A stretch of DNA of 64,000 bases from Talpa occidentalis (GCF_014898055.3 NW_023601543.1:17367433-17431432), one strand, 5' to 3'. Shown: positions 11,043 to 23,872, counted from the stretch's first letter. Numbers and translations are program-made. Notes: generated by a model from the letters alone, not told the origin.

Positions 11043-12335
11043 AGACTTTCTCTAATGGTCTATACAATCATGTGTTTCTCATTGCTGAGCTTTCTTCCTG
11101 GGACAGCACATTAGCACAGGGTCAAAATAAGAACTACTGTACTATGTTTGTGTCACAGACCTTAGTTTTAACACATTTAGTAGATTAAATTGAACAAATT
11201 AAAAATCAGTGGGGCTTTGAGGTTGTGAGAAGGTTATTTAGAATTTTTGGTAACAGCTCTTTGCACCTTAGGTGAGAGTTTAAAAATGCTTACTGTTGCT
11301 TTACAACATTGCTTGAATTTGTGGAAATGAGGTTTGGAGATTGGTTCTACACAGACACACACATACACACACACAGAGAACCAGTTGAGCCCCTCAGTTG
11401 AAAAAAGACTAGTAGACACAACGTAGTCAATAAATGCTCTTGTCTAATTCCAAGTCCTGTATGACTACGGCATATTCCCGCGCACTGCTCTGCCATGTGA
11501 GCTAGTTTACACAACTGCCAGTGAGAACCATTTACCTGGATTTCAGTAGCCTCATAAGGGTATCCAACTTTCTCACAGGACTCTAGGGTGATGGTGGTTG
11601 GTGTGTGTGGAGGCTACTGTTCTGTGGTGACTGAACACACAGAACATGGCGCCATTCTGTGATTAGCTCTCTTACATCTCCTCAGGCTCTTCTTTTCATA
11701 CTACCACCCCTTGTATCTTTTCAACAAAATTGAATAGTCCTCCTGCCAATATCATTAAAGTAGTTGAAAGATAACCGTTTTGAAGTATATGCTATTGGAG
11801 GAATGTTTTTCTCATCACTCTGCTACTGTGGTAGTTCTCTAGAGAAGTTTCCCTCATTACACACTCTGTTCCAGGTGTCACAGGGAATTAGGGTAATTCA
11901 TTAGGTCTAGTTCATCAAGTATCACAGGTTCCCAGGATGGGAGGAAACCTTCTGGTCATTTAGATTGACATTTGTCTGATGCTTGGATCACTTCTTTTTT
12001 TAAAAAAAAGAGTCTCACTTATTTAAAAGAACTCATTGCCTCCTGAGACAGCGCTCAGAATTTCCTCAAGAGTGTTCTTTTTAATGCCAGTCCCAAGAGA
12101 TACTTTACAAAAAGAAATGTCCCATGGTCAAATACGTTTGAAAAGCAATAGTTACCATTTAGGCTCTGAGATTCCTACAGAAAATAGGCTCTAAATGAAT
12201 CTGAAGTTTCTGTCAACTGAATAGTTCACGAAATCTCTTTCTCCCACACAATATGTTTTAATATCCCATTTCACAGAAAATGCTTCAGCGCATATTTTTC
12301 CAGGTAGTACATCTTCATTAAAACAACTTAAATTT
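11043..12335. other. Unassigned non-coding stretch
   Basis: No repeat named except a short imperfect CA tract at 11350-11375. No exon evidence. Confidence 0.35.
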
Positions 12336-12339
12336 CAGT

Positions 12340-12860
12340 GGACTTTTGGACTCATCAAGCTGACTTTTGACTCCTTAAGTCTTAGTCTTTAGTACAACTT
12401 GCTGTTTAACCACATCTTTGTCATGGTTTGCTGGGCTTGGATTGTGAACTAACTATTGGTCTTGTTTTTCACATTCCATGATACTGGAACAAACCTACCT
12501 CTCCAGCTTGCCTTTTGGATACATCTTAAACATTCATTAGCTTTCTGAGATCTGTGCTATTAACTGATCAAATGAAAGTGCCATCTACATCTTTATTCAA
12601 TTTGTTGATTAAAATGACAAACAGGACTGGGTAAGCTTGGTACCATTCCATAAACCATTACCCTTTGGTTCCTATTGCTAATCTCACTAATTAGTAACAA
12701 ATCATTCAGAAGAATTCCAAATAGCCTGTGTCTCTGATCTTTGTGGTTGTGAACTTCTTTTTTCTTCCAAAGGCAAATCATCATTTCCTATTTTTAGCTC
12801 CCCAAATTTTTTCCAAAGCAAAACTGATAAAATTTCATTTCTAAATATAGTGGCTCATGA
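12340..12860 (-). repeat. Possible CR1/L3 relic
   Basis: The run 'aaaatgacaaacaggactgg' then '(g)gtaccattccata' and 'aattagtaacaaatcattc' resembles the minus strand of L3 (CR1 clade), where a similar 'aacagaaccggg...ccctgtggcacacc' stretch occurs. Very diverged, tentative. Confidence 0.35.
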
Positions 12861-13470
12861 ACTCTTCCTAAAACGGATGCCACCTCTTTCGAAGAGGTAA
12901 CATTGGTCAAAATTCTGCTTTATATTTTGCAGAAAATATTTTTATGGTGTCTTTCTATGCCTAAATGATTTAGTTTGTGTGCTTTCAGTATATTGGCATT
13001 ATAATTTTCTACCTAGAGGAATAGTCTCTTGAAATTGTATACACTAATTAGTGTAGTTTGCAAAATAATAGATACTTTTTAATGTGTGGGAGGTAAGGCT
13101 TTCAAATGCAGTGTTTAAATATAACTGCTATTTAAACATCATTTCACTTAAAAGACATGTATTAATTAATTTTTTCTTATAACTGCAGGTTTGGGGTGGT
13201 CTATTGTTAATTAATCTTGGCACAAAGCAAAAAAAAGGTCAATGTATTTCCCAAACTTGCCCCAAATGTCCTATTTTAAATGTAGTTTACTTATGCAAGT
13301 ATATTTGTGAAGGTTTAGCCCCAATTGTTTATTTTTTACTAAATCCAGTCCTGGAGAAGAATTTTTACTTTGTAAATCACTAGGGTAGTTTTGTTGTAAT
13401 TGTGAATCTGCTTTTCAAGGTTAGATTATCTTTTTTTTTTTCATTGTTAAGATCAATCTAGAAAGGAGTG
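12861..13470. other. Unassigned AT-rich stretch
   Basis: Nothing recognisable beyond AT-rich sequence and a T run at 13431-13441. Confidence 0.35.
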
Positions 13471-13474
13471 TGCC

Positions 13475-13670
13475 AGAGCAGTAGAGAGTTCAAGTTCTGA
13501 GACTTCAGTGGTGTAAGTTCATAACTGATGACATGCCATTTTCCAGAGGAGGTACCTTGGAGATTTTATTTAATGTGTTTCAACCTCAATTCCTCATTTG
13601 TTAAATGGAAATGAGGATGATGATGGATACTTATAGGATTGCTTTAAAGATTAAATGAGTATTCAGAAAC
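13475..13670 (+). repeat. MIR relic
   Basis: 'caacctcaattcctcatttg' and 'ttaaatggaaatgagg' then 'ttgctttaaagattaaatga' are the MIR 3' core in the right order. Plus orientation. Confidence 0.7.
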
Positions 13671-13919
13671 ACCACATTAACAATTTTCTACATTAACAAT
13701 TGGATAAGTAATTATCAGTCTCTTGAATTGTACTTAATATAAGCAAAAACCTTAAAATTTTCAGAAAAATTTTGCATGTTTTAAGTCTAACTTTTATTTG
13801 CACAGGACTCTGACAATCAATATGGTTATATTTCTCAAAAATCACCTATTTTCATGGTGACCATATTTTGCATTATCTGTCTCACTGTTATACAACATGG
13901 CAGCATATTTGGAATTGTT

Positions 13920-14390
13920 GGGACTCAAAATAAATAATTCCATTCCCCTCTGGGTTCTTCTCAGGTTGGATGAGTATTCAAAACAGCATCGGCAGGTAGC
14001 AAAGGAAAGCAATTTAATAACATATGCATGGAGAATTCATATGGTTGTAAATTCACATGGTTGTAATGGAGCGGACCAGGAATATTTATCTTGCAAATTT
14101 TGGGACCTTGGGAAGCAAGGACAGAAAGGGGAGACTTCACATGACAGATAAGGTGGCCTCATCCTTAAGGATGAGATTCTTAAGAGAATATGTGTACTAA
14201 TAATCCTAGAACTGGGTGAGACCCCCAAAGTACATGGTTCTAGATACTAAGAGGGAGAACAGTAATTGCTTCTTCAATTAGAAGAAAGAGCAGAAGCTTA
14301 GGGCATATTTATCTCTTCTTCCCTTAGAGAAGAGCTGAGGATTTAGGCAAGAGCAGAAGTTTCTCCTAGCCTTCAGGTCTCTCACTGCCC
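13920..14390. repeat. LTR-like relic, copy A
   Basis: The part 'cctctgggttcttctcaggt' ... 'gcaatttaataacatatgcat' aligns in the same order with 15262-15356 ('cctctgggtttctctaagct' ... 'ttaataataatatgcat'). Two diverged, same-orientation copies 1.34 kb apart suggest old LTR-type DNA. No viral reading frame is present between them. Family unknown. The 84-codon plus frame 13897-14151 lies here and is not a gene. Confidence 0.35.
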
Positions 14391-14394
14391 TCAA

Positions 14395-14745
14395 CTGCCC
14401 TCTCACTTATATGTGGAATATAGAGAAACCAAATGGTCAAATAATGACAAGCTTAAAAACTAGCTTTTAAAAGCTGACTATAGAACTGAAACAACCAGAG
14501 GGGGAAGAAGGGAAGGAGGGGAGTACAGAGTGTGGGGGGAACACAGAGGACTATGGTGATCGATGGAGGTAAGGCACTATTTCTAGAAATGATACAAGGA
14601 ACACCGTAGTTGGGCATGGTGGCGGTCATGTTGTGAAAGTACACATTTGTAGAATTTTGAACCTATAAGCCCTGAAGCAGATACAAAGATGTGAAACTAC
14701 ATTATCTCAATAAACATCATTTGGGAAAAAGAAAAAAAGAGGTTT
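14395..14745 (+). repeat. Old L1 3'-end relic
   Basis: Begins with the end-of-ORF2 phrase 'tcacttatatgtggaatata' and continues into a G/A-rich 3' UTR (14500-14545). Plus orientation, diverged. Together with copy A and copy B of the LTR-like repeat it forms a mosaic of old insertions. Confidence 0.5.
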
Positions 14746-14808
14746 ATCTTTGTAACATAATGGAAAGAACTGAGACTTTGTGGTTAGAAAGCCCAGGATT
14801 TTACTCTT

Positions 14809-15084
14809 TAAAAAAAAAAAAAAAAGATTTATTTATTTTATTTATACAAGAGCAGGGGTACAGGCCAGATGTGCGGGACGGTGAGAGGAGTCACCAGAGA
14901 TAGAGCGGGGAACAGAACAGACTGACTGACGAAATACACTGCTGAGGTGAGCAGTGGGCGAGGCAGGAGAGGTCTGCTCGCCATGTGCATTGCTCCGAGG
15001 CTAGCAGGGATCGAACCGGCACTGCAGAGGCTTCAGACAGCTTCACAGCACTGTGCTCAACCACCTGCGCCACCAGGGAGGCCC
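14809..15084 (-). mobile_element. tRNA-derived T+ SINE
   Basis: Minus-strand copy with its tail region at the left ('aaaaagatttatttatttta') and head 'caccagggaggccc' at the right. A perfect 13-bp target duplication 'ggattttactctt' lies at 14796-14808 and 15085-15097. The full-length body and perfect duplication argue for a fairly recent insertion. Short frames on both strands here belong to the SINE. Confidence 0.92.
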
Positions 15085-15254
15085 GGATTTTACTCTTAAT
15101 TTCAACACATACTGGCATTGTGACCTTGGTTCAAGTTAATGAAAAATCTTGGGTATATAAAGAAATTGGCTATATAATATTTTAAATCTATGCTGCAAAT
15201 TTTCTTAAATTTCAATGAAAGTTTGTGTATATATGTCAAGGCACAAAGGAAATC

Positions 15255-15930
15255 ATCCTGTATCCCTCTGGGTTTCTCTAAGCTGGCAAATAATCAGACA
15301 AGCATCAGACAGATCCGAGAAAAAAGTGAAAAATAAGTTTAATAATAATATGCATACCTCCTTTATACTTGGGAGAGGCGCAACATGACTGAGTAACTTG
15401 CCTGTGTGGCTTTAGAGGACTTGGGAGGTTGGGAGAAGGGGAAACTCAGTTCCAGTGTATAGGTAAAACAAAAGAATGCAGATTTAGTTCTGTCTTCCAG
15501 CTCTTTACAGACAGAATTTTACATATAAATTTCAAAAGCAACTTCCACCTATTTCAGAGTCCCTCCCATGAAATAAATCTCTTGCCAAAAAAGGACAAAT
15601 TTGTGGATGGGAAAAATTTTTGTTTCTCTATAGGTAGGAAGAAATGAATGATATTCAGACAAAGAAATAACTATTTTTGCTATTTTTTTTAAAAAAGTAG
15701 ACATCCTGCCTATAATATTTACCCCGGGTAAAAATCATCCTCGGTTTACCCTAACTACATGGAATTAAATATGATCCTTAAAACTATGTGAATTCTGGAA
15801 TTCAGAGAAACATTTATTTAATGATAGCCCCAGGGATTTGGGGAAGTGGCTCCCCATGCTGTAATCTGGCCCACTGGGATTTGGTCTGAAGAGGGGAGAT
15901 GCTCTATCTACACCGCTACTTTTTGAATTC
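15255..15930. repeat. LTR-like relic, copy B
   Basis: Longer relative of 13920-14390. Continues through 'ctgtcttccagctctttaca', 'cctataatatttaccc' and 'gattcagagaaac'-type sequence with an LTR-like, non-coding look. I cannot name the family and do not see a paired LTR with intact ends. Confidence 0.35.
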
Positions 15931-17035
15931 CTTGAGATTTAAAGGTAGCAAACTAGATCACATAAATCAGTATTGCACTGTCTACTGTGCCAATCTTTAA
16001 GTATATTTCAGAAATTGATAGGTGACCTGTAAAAGTTCTGTTCTGTTAACAGTATTTTTCTTCCAGTTTCCCAAGTAGAAGTAGTTGTGTGAGGAAGAGC
16101 CCATTGCTTATAGAATACACTTAAATCAGCAATGATATTCCAAGGTTTTTTATTTACATGAGAAAGGGATATGTTGGCTGGAGGTTCTAAGTAGCTTTCT
16201 TTGTTAGAATATGCAATATATAGAGAGTCTGAGGTTGTTATGTAGAAGTAATTCTGCAGGAAACCTGAGGTTTAACCCTAAGAATACATAACTACAAGAT
16301 CAAACTGCCATACTTACCTTATAAAGCTTACTAGTTGCAGGAATATGGGAAGAAGCCCTCCAAAAGTTTTAACTAGCTACTGTTATAATTACCACAAAAT
16401 CATTCATCTTTCTCCTTAAAAATTCTATTCATAGTTTAAATTATATTTCCACATTAGATGCTAAAGCAGCACTTTATTTTCTATTTTATTTCAGTATAGT
16501 TGTTGAGTTTGCTTATTCATACATTTGATTCTTATGAACCTATTATTGTGAATGAACATTGAGCTATTCCTTCTGATCAATAAATGATTTTGGTATTTTG
16601 TTTCCCTGTGAGCAGGCTTTTGGGCATCTGTTCTTATTTTCCCCCATGAATCAATTCTCCTGAGACCCTGATGTCACTTGCTGAACACATTCAACATTCC
16701 TGATTTCCCATTAATTAGCTATACTGCAATTTAAGGTTTCCACACTTAGCTGAGCCCTCAGCATTTCTTTTATAGGGCAGTCTTTTTATCCCTCCACATT
16801 AAGCTGCTTTTCCCACTCAACTCAATAGCCACCTCTAGCTGTGTCTTTCTCTTTCACAGTGGTTGAATAGGTCTCCTAATTTCACTAAGAAATGGAGATT
16901 ATCAAGCATGTACTCCCTCAACTTTTCTTATCTCAATCTGCAATATATTTCTCTTTCCCTCTTGTCTTTGAGTAATAAGCCTGTTTTGTCAATATTTTTT
17001 AATCTGTCTTTTTGCTTTCTACTTGCTTGCTGCAA
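15931..17035. other. Unassigned non-coding stretch
   Basis: No repeat or gene recognised. The frame starting at 16863 (+, 110 codons) runs into the L2 relic to the right and is not coding. Confidence 0.35.
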
Positions 17036-17039
17036 TTCC

Positions 17040-17690
17040 CATAATTCAGGCTGTCATCATCTGTCATTTTCTAACTGTCATTGTCTCCAGTCTTGTCCCT
17101 CAACCCACCAATCCCTTTTCCACAGTATAGCCAGAGCAATTTACCACTCTAATCATGTCACTCCCGTTTTCAATTTTTCAATGCCGTACAATTAAATTCT
17201 AAAATACGGAATAGTGAATAAAGTCTTTCCTCACCTGGCCTATTATGATCCCATGTTCCACCATTTTCTTTGCTCAGTCAAAGCCATTGTTTCCTTATCA
17301 TTGTTATTATTTTAATAATATTTATTATTATTATTTTTTTAATCTTTCTTTTTTGTTCATGCAGTTGTCTCTGTTCCCTTTACCTAGAATGTCTTACCCA
17401 ACTTCTAGACAAAGTGGGCTCCTATTCATCCTACAAGAACTAATGGAAATATTGCCTCCATGTGAAATATTTTCCAGTCCACCCCTATGCAATATCGATT
17501 CTTATGTTTCCATGGCTCTCTTTGCCCGCTTGTATTCCAGTGTCTACACATTGCCTTGCAATTATGTGTTTCTATACCTGTCTGTCCTTACTAGCATGAT
17601 AAGCATCATCAATGATATCTGTTTTTGCAGACTTCTAACAGCTCCTGGCATGCATTGGACATTCCATGTTGTTGAATGATTTATTTTTAG
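17040..17690 (-). repeat. L2 LINE relic, minus strand
   Basis: The order 'agccagagcaatttacc', 'aatcatgtcactccc', 'tttcaatttttcaatgcc', then 'cctcacctggcc' and the 'tgcattggacattcc' end matches the reverse strand of L2. An AT-rich (TTA)n patch lies at 17301-17345. The 144-codon plus frame at 17245-17679 is antisense L2, not a gene. Confidence 0.65.
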
Positions 17691-18270
17691 GTATTGTCAA
17701 ACATACCTCACAGCTTCAAACTCCAGAAACTTGAAAAGACAAAGAGCATTACTGTAAGATTGGAAAATCAAAGAAGAAAATGATATTGATCATGGTAGAG
17801 ATTAAGTACTGAATTGCTAAAACCATATGCTAGATGAAGTCTTTGTGCAGTATTGGGGAAGTAGGGCAGCCAGAGATAGAAGAAGTCAGGGAGAAAATGA
17901 ATGGCTGACAGTAAAGGATCCCCATAACTTAGACACACATACCTCTAGAGTTTTTTATCTGGCATTTCTTAAAATCCCTTACATAAACACAGGAAGTCAA
18001 TATCTTCAATTTCTTTTCAGAGGTACTACCCCAGAGGATCTTGACTGTGCAATTGACTGTGCTCCTTGAATGCCCTTCTCTATGCTCCTCCATGATAGAA
18101 ATGCAAAGTGGTTCAGCTTACTTTCTTCCTCAGTCACTACTCTCTTCAGACTTCTGCCAATTTAGCTTTATCTCATATAGCATGCCAAATGTTTTTACTG
18201 AGTTCTGTCTTAAAGGCTCTAAATAGATTTAGTTGCCTACTAAGAGTCTTCGCAAAAGACTTCCATGTAT
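17691..18270. other. Unassigned non-coding stretch
   Basis: Three short overlapping plus frames (17827-18386) have no domain. Nothing else seen. Confidence 0.3.
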
Positions 18271-18274
18271 TAAT

Positions 18275-18385
18275 TTATTCATTGATTCAACAATCAATTT
18301 ATGGGTGCCTACTATGTGCCAAGCCACAAAGTACACAGAAATATGTTCTTCATGGTCTTAGGGGATACTGTATATTTGTATATTA
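18275..18385 (+). repeat. L2 relic (short)
   Basis: 'ttaatttattcattgattca' then 'tgggtgcctactatgtgcc' is the 3' signature of L2 in plus orientation. Confidence 0.6.
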
Positions 18386-19084
18386 ATTGAAATGATGCAT
18401 TCCTTCTCTTTTTAATTTTAAGTATTTTTTGAGTCATATATAAGGATGAATAAAGTTAGGTAGTATTAATCAATAAATTTAGGCCCAACAATCTTATAAT
18501 AATCTGATTGCTGATAACTCCAGTAAAATGTTGCAAAATAATGTCTTACAAAATAATCAATTTAGTAAAACCATACCAAAGGAATCTTAACTCTGAGGAT
18601 GACACTGAAAATTAATGAACCCTCTCTGGAGATCTTAATAAGAAATAAACAACCCACTGAAATGTTATAATCTCATAAATTTGGATCAGTTGATCTTTTT
18701 CAAGTTCCTTTGAGCTCTTATGGTTAGAATCCATGATTGATATCAAAGATTCTAGGACAAATCTCTACTCAGCAATCTGATCCTGTTTTTGTCATCCCAT
18801 TTAAGAAAGTGAACCAAAATAAGTGTTTGGGATAATTTAAAATACATTGAATCTTCTGTACCTCATCGGTGCTGGGGGAAAAAAAAACCCTCATCAATAT
18901 TTTTCCACATATTTTTGAAACTATGATTTGATTAATGATATAGTACTTGTTATTATGATTTTGACATTTACATAGCAGGTTTAATTTTTGGAAAATTGTC
19001 TTTATACCTAATTTCCTTCAAGAGGTAAAATTTCCTCTTTCACTATACTCCCCTGATTTTTCTGACTACTTTGATACTTTTAAA
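18386..19084. other. Unassigned AT-rich stretch
   Basis: Nothing recognisable. Confidence 0.35.
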
Positions 19085-19118
19085 AACATCAAATTTAAAA
19101 TTTAACAGACTATTTTTT

Positions 19119-19377
19119 TAAAGATTTATTTATTTATCCATACATACAAGAACCGGGGTACCGGCCAGATTCGCGGGAGGGTGAGAGGACTGACCAGAGA
19201 CAGAGCGGGGAACAGAACAGGCAAACTGATGAAATACACTGCTGAGGGAGCAGCGGGTGTGACAGGAGAGGTCTGCCAAGCCATGTGGGACCCTTGCCAG
19301 GATCAAACCTGCCCTGCAGAGGCAGCGGACAGCCTCACAGCAAGGCGCTCAACCACCTGCACCACCAGGGGAGGCCC
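19119..19377 (-). mobile_element. tRNA-derived T+ SINE
   Basis: Minus-strand copy with a 16-bp perfect target duplication 'taacagactatttttt' at 19103-19118 and 19378-19393. The target is itself the 3' end of an old minus-strand L1, so this is a nested insertion. The head reads 'caccaggggaggccc' on the plus strand, one G longer than relatives. Confidence 0.92.
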
Positions 19378-19393
19378 TAACAGACTATTTTTT

Positions 19394-19842
19394 AGACCAT
19401 CTTTAGATTTACAAACATAAATCAAGTAAACAGAACAGAGATTTGCCAACCTCCTGCCTAACCCCTGTAGTTTCCCTTATTATTAACATCTTCCATTATT
19501 ATGGTACATTTATTACAGTTAGCAAATGGTATTGATTCATTATTACTAACTAAAGCCCACAGTTTATTCAAATGTCCTTTTTACTTAATGTCTTTTTCCA
19601 TTCAAGGATTCCATAACTCTCTAAACTCCTCTTGGTTTTAACGGTTTTAGATTTTTTTTTATGACTTTGGCAGTTTTGAGAAGTACAGGTCAAGTATTTT
19701 GTAGAATGATCCTCTTATCAGAAAGTGTCCTATGTTTTCATCATAGTTAGACTGGAGTTAGGGATTTGGGGGGGAGGAACACCACAGAGGCAAATTAAAC
19801 GCCATTCTCTTGACAAAATATCAAGGGTACATTTTAGTAGCA
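19394..19842 (-). repeat. Old L1 relic, minus strand
   Basis: 'cctgtagtttcccttattat' and 'gtacatttattacagttag' then 'tcattattactaactaaagc' are the reverse strand of an old L1 3' region. It is split by the SINE at its 3' end and by a younger L1 stub at 19854-20376. Confidence 0.6.
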
Positions 19843-19853
19843 TGATATATTGT

Positions 19854-20376
19854 GTCTTGTTTGTTTGTTTGAAATTTTCTTACATTGTTGTTCATTTTTA
19901 TACGATTTTTGATTCTTCCCCTCAGGTGTAATCACCGTAAATCTCCCACCACCACATCATCCCATGAACCATCTCCATAGTCCCTTGTGCTCTTCCATCC
20001 CTTGTTTTGGCCCTTCTCCTTCCTCCTCCCCTGATGTATGCCTCAAATCTCGAATTTGCCTGCTAGTTTTGTCTTTTTTTCTGATCCTTTTGTTCAGTTT
20101 CCTTATATTCCCCTTATAAATGAAACCATCCATTATTTTGCATTTTCTTTCTGGCTCATTTCACTGAGCATAATCCCTTACAGCTGCATCCATATTTTTG
20201 TAAATGGCCTGTGTTTATCTTTTTTGATTGCTGTGTAGTATTCCATTGTGTATATATACCCCATCTTCTTCATTCATTCATCTCTTTGAGCATTTAGGTA
20301 GTTTCCATATCTGAACTATTGTGAACAATGCTACTGTAAACATAGGAATGCAGGTTTCCTTTTGAAGTAATGCTTT
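19854..20376 (-). mobile_element. L1 stub (ORF2 end and 3' UTR), older than the full-length copy
   Basis: Minus-strand 5'-truncated L1. Reverse reading gives the ORF2 C-terminal region near 20160-20340 and a 3' UTR ending at the left. Approximate target duplication 'tgatatattgt' (19843-19853) and 'tgatgtattgt' (20377-20387), one mismatch. Its sequence is clearly diverged from the L1 at 23890-30221 and contains disruptions, so it belongs to an earlier wave. Confidence 0.7.
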
Positions 20377-20387
20377 TGATGTATTGT

Positions 20388-20880
20388 TGGTGTTGGTCTT
20401 GGATTACCTGACTAATATAGTGCTTATTTAGGTTTCTCCAGTAGGATTATAGCCCCCCACCGCCCAATTTCTATAGTATACTGTCTGGAAGGAGATCATT
20501 ATGAGTAGGAGCTAGTCACTACCTCTTTGAAGGCATATTATATCCGTATGTTTTTTGGAATAGTGCCCAAGAGATTTTTCTCTTTTTTTCTGACTCATTT
20601 ATTTATTTAAACATTCATTTATATCAGTGTGAACTCATGAATACAGATTTTACAGTTTGGGTTATAATCCAATACTACTTTTATTTTTTGCTCAAATTAT
20701 TCTAACTTTGGCCATAAGAACTTCAGTCACTTGGTTCGTGTGTCCCTTTGATACACCCATATCCATTTGAGAATGTTTTGAGCATTTATTATTTCGTTTG
20801 TATGTTTTTAATAGAAGTAGCATTGTGTTATAACATCATTTAAGCTTTAGGTTTTTGCCATTAAAAATCACCATGTGTAC
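20388..20880 (-). repeat. Old L1 relic, continuation
   Basis: Continues the old minus-strand element broken by 19854-20376, including 'gctcaaattattctaacttt' and 'cgtgtgtccctttgatac', which resemble the reverse strand of old L1M elements. Diverged. Confidence 0.45.
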
Positions 20881-22134
20881 ATACTGTATTAAGTTAAACA
20901 CTACAGCTCCATTTCTATCCTTTACCATATAATTGTTCCCTTTTAGCCAACTTACCACCCACCCCCATTTACTTATTTTTGAAACAAAAGGATGTGTCTG
21001 TTTTTCCATTTCCATTTTATTTTATCTAGTCACCATTGCTTTTAAGCTCAGTGTTCTTCATAGAAGCTTCTAGAAGATCACACATGACCAGCAAAAGGTA
21101 ATTAATGGACTAGAAAAGTAGGATGACCTCATGCCTTTGCTAGTTTCTAATCTATGTTGTAGAAGTGTAGTTTACAAGAATTCCTCTTGTGTTTTATAGT
21201 GATTTCCCACCCCCCAAAATTTAATGTTCTCTACTAACATACTGGAATTTTAGAGTAATGCCTTTCATAGACTCACAAATCCTTCAATGGATTTTAGATT
21301 CACTGAACTAACCTTAGTCTTTACAAGAAATTGGCTGATAATATTTGTGCCCAGGCATCATCTGCATTAGTTATAATAAATGAGTTAAAAAAGAATGTTT
21401 TTCTATATAAGATATTGAAAATGTAACTTGTTTAACTAATTGAAAAGCTATGTAAATTATGCCTAATTGTAACTTGAAGGGAGACAATGGACATTGAATA
21501 TGATACATATGAAGATGATTTTAAGAAAAGACCCTCCGTTTATATATTCTGCCTATGTATATAGATATTGTTCCTTACACCTAAGTGATATTAGAGGTGC
21601 TCATGATACCACAGTCTCTCATAAGGTCTGTCAGCATTTTCATTATAAACTTGCTTTTCAAGGGCATATAACATCTCCTCTAAAATTTCATTTGGGATTT
21701 AAACTTGCCAAATACAATTGCAGACTGTGAAAATTTCTTTTGAAAATTTAATCAGAACCATTGTTTTTGTCCCAGTGCTTAGACTTATGTGAGAGCTACT
21801 TTCTTTCTTCCTGTGTCTTGATAAATGGTTTCTCTCTCATCTGAAAATGATGACTGTTGAATGAGAACATGGCCTTAAATTCTCTAAGTTTGATGGGTGG
21901 TGTGTAATATCATAACTCTTTGATTCTGTGCCAGGCAACTTCCAGCAGAGAGTATGTTCCCTAAATGGGAGTAAGCATTTCTTTTTCTTTTTCTTTTAAT
22001 GGCATATTAATGTAGTCCCCATGGATTGTGCTGTATTTCTCATCAGTATACCAGTAGCAACAATTGCAAATTATATATATGAAAAAACGGTGTATTGGTA
22101 ATGTTTAAAAAGAATTATCTTCACATTCTCCAGC
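20881..22134. other. Unassigned non-coding stretch
   Basis: No feature recognised. The 78-codon frame at 21494-21730 has no support. Confidence 0.35.
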
Positions 22135-22260
22135 CGCTTTTTACAATATTATTTATTTTTTATTGTGATAACATTGGTTTACAAACTGTATATGATCCAT
22201 AGGTATAGGATCACATGCTCAAAACAATTTTAACAAAAAAAATTAAGGCCTTTATATTTT
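22135..22260 (-). repeat. Possible L1 3'-end fragment
   Basis: 'ttatttattttttattgtga' followed by 'aacattggtttacaaac' looks like the reverse strand of an L1 3' terminus. Short and tentative. Confidence 0.35.
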
Positions 22261-23068
22261 TCAAAACTACCAAATCTTCTGGAGAAAAAAAAAAGAGTAA
22301 AATTTGAGAGAGATAAATAATGAAAAGATGCACCATGTTGTTGGCCAGGATGTCTGAATATTTAAAATGTATGAGTTATTCCAATTTAATTGATTTAGAG
22401 GTTTTCAAGGTAGGAAATTCAAAATTATTTAATGGGCTTACTGTAAATTCAACAAAAAGTTCTGTGCACTTTTAAGCCAACGATTCTATAGTTCATTGTG
22501 GAGGAATAAACAGAATTTAATAGTTAAATCAACAAGAAAAAGATGAATACCCAATAAGGAAATGACAAATATAGGAATAGTAAATAAAATAAATGCAGAA
22601 ATGCACATGAACAATAACATCTGGAAAATACATGGTAAAGGTAGTTTTTTTTTTTTTTTTTTGCTAATCCTATCATGATTAGAAATAATAGTAAGTTCTT
22701 AAGAAGGTGCTATGAAGCACGCATTCTCCTAGGATTTAGAGTAGTGTTTATTTCCCCTTTATAGATAAGGAATTATACTAGCATCATTATTTTTTAAAAG
22801 TATCCTTTCCCCCATTTCTCTACTACTAAATTTGTTTATTTTTTTGAAAGCAAATGACAATGTGTACAAAGAACCTTAAAAAGCTATTTAGCTTTAATCT
22901 AGGGATCCCACATCTAGAAAACAAAGACAAAATAATCAGGATGTGGAAATTACTCCTATGCAAGGGCAAATACTTCATTATTATTATTAATGATGGAAGA
23001 CTGCAAAAATCAAAATGCCAACAATATGGAAACTTTAAAAACCTTACGGCACTTCTATTACGATAGAC
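22261..23068. other. Unassigned AT-rich stretch
   Basis: AT-rich with an 18-T run near 22645-22662. Frames on both strands at 22826-23125 overlap each other and have no features. Confidence 0.35.
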
Positions 23069-23084
23069 TAATGCACAAGTATTT

Positions 23085-23602
23085 TTTTTATTTTTTAATA
23101 TAAATTTTATTTTTATATTCCCCATACAATTGCAACCCCCTTATTTTGACCACAATCCCTCCCCTCCCGCCCCTAACCCCCATAGAGTGTCTCTGGTTCA
23201 TAGTAGTTTGTTGATTTTGATTTTCACTTTCTTATCGTTATTCATTTTCCTGGTCCCTTATTTAAGTTTTCTAGATTCCTGCTATGAGTGAGATCATCCG
23301 GTATTTTTATTTTTCTTTCTGGCTTATTTCGCTGAGCATGATCCCTTCCAGCGCCATCCATGTTGCTGCAAACTGCATGTGTTTATCTTTTTTGAATGCT
23401 GAGTAATATTCCATGGTGTATATGTACCACATCTTCTTGAACCAGTCATCTATTTTTGGGCATTTGGGTTGTTTCCAAAGCTTAGCTATTGTAAATAGTG
23501 CTGCTATAAACATAGGGGTGCAGGTGCTCTTTGGAATTGATGTTTCTGTGTCCTTTGGGTAAATACCTAGGAGTGGAATTGCTGGATCATATGGGAGCTC
23601 TA
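23085..23602 (-). mobile_element. Young L1 stub, minus strand
   Basis: 5'-truncated copy of the same L1 type as the full-length element: reverse reading gives ORF2p C-terminal sequence (for example [25 protein letters not shown]) nearly identical to residues encoded at 29700-30030, then the 3' UTR. Perfect 16-bp target duplication 'taatgcacaagtattt' at 23069-23084 and 23603-23618. It lies only about 290 bp upstream of the full-length L1 in opposite orientation. Confidence 0.93.
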
Positions 23603-23618
23603 TAATGCACAAGTATTT

Positions 23619-23872
23619 ATGGCCATGACATGTACCCGACTTCAGTTGTATTTGCGTAGGTAACTTTTTTAATCCTGCATATTTCATCTCTGAGCCTGAT
23701 CAAATTAATACAAAAGGTTGATATTTGAATCAATGAAACTTTACAGAATTTCTAAAGCTCTAGATAGTCACTATTCACTGCTTTCCCATTAGATCTTTTG
23801 GCCAGGATAAGGCTGTTCCTCTTTTGTAGGTATCAAATTACATCTGTGACTTGTTTAGATGACCTAACCCTC
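23619..23872. other. Unique spacer between two L1 insertions
   Basis: No feature seen. Ends with the left target duplication of the full-length L1 (23873-23889). Confidence 0.5.

Noticed and set aside
17245..17679. 144-codon plus-strand frame
   Set aside because: It lies wholly in minus-strand L2 DNA plus an ATT-rich patch; no domain or splice context.
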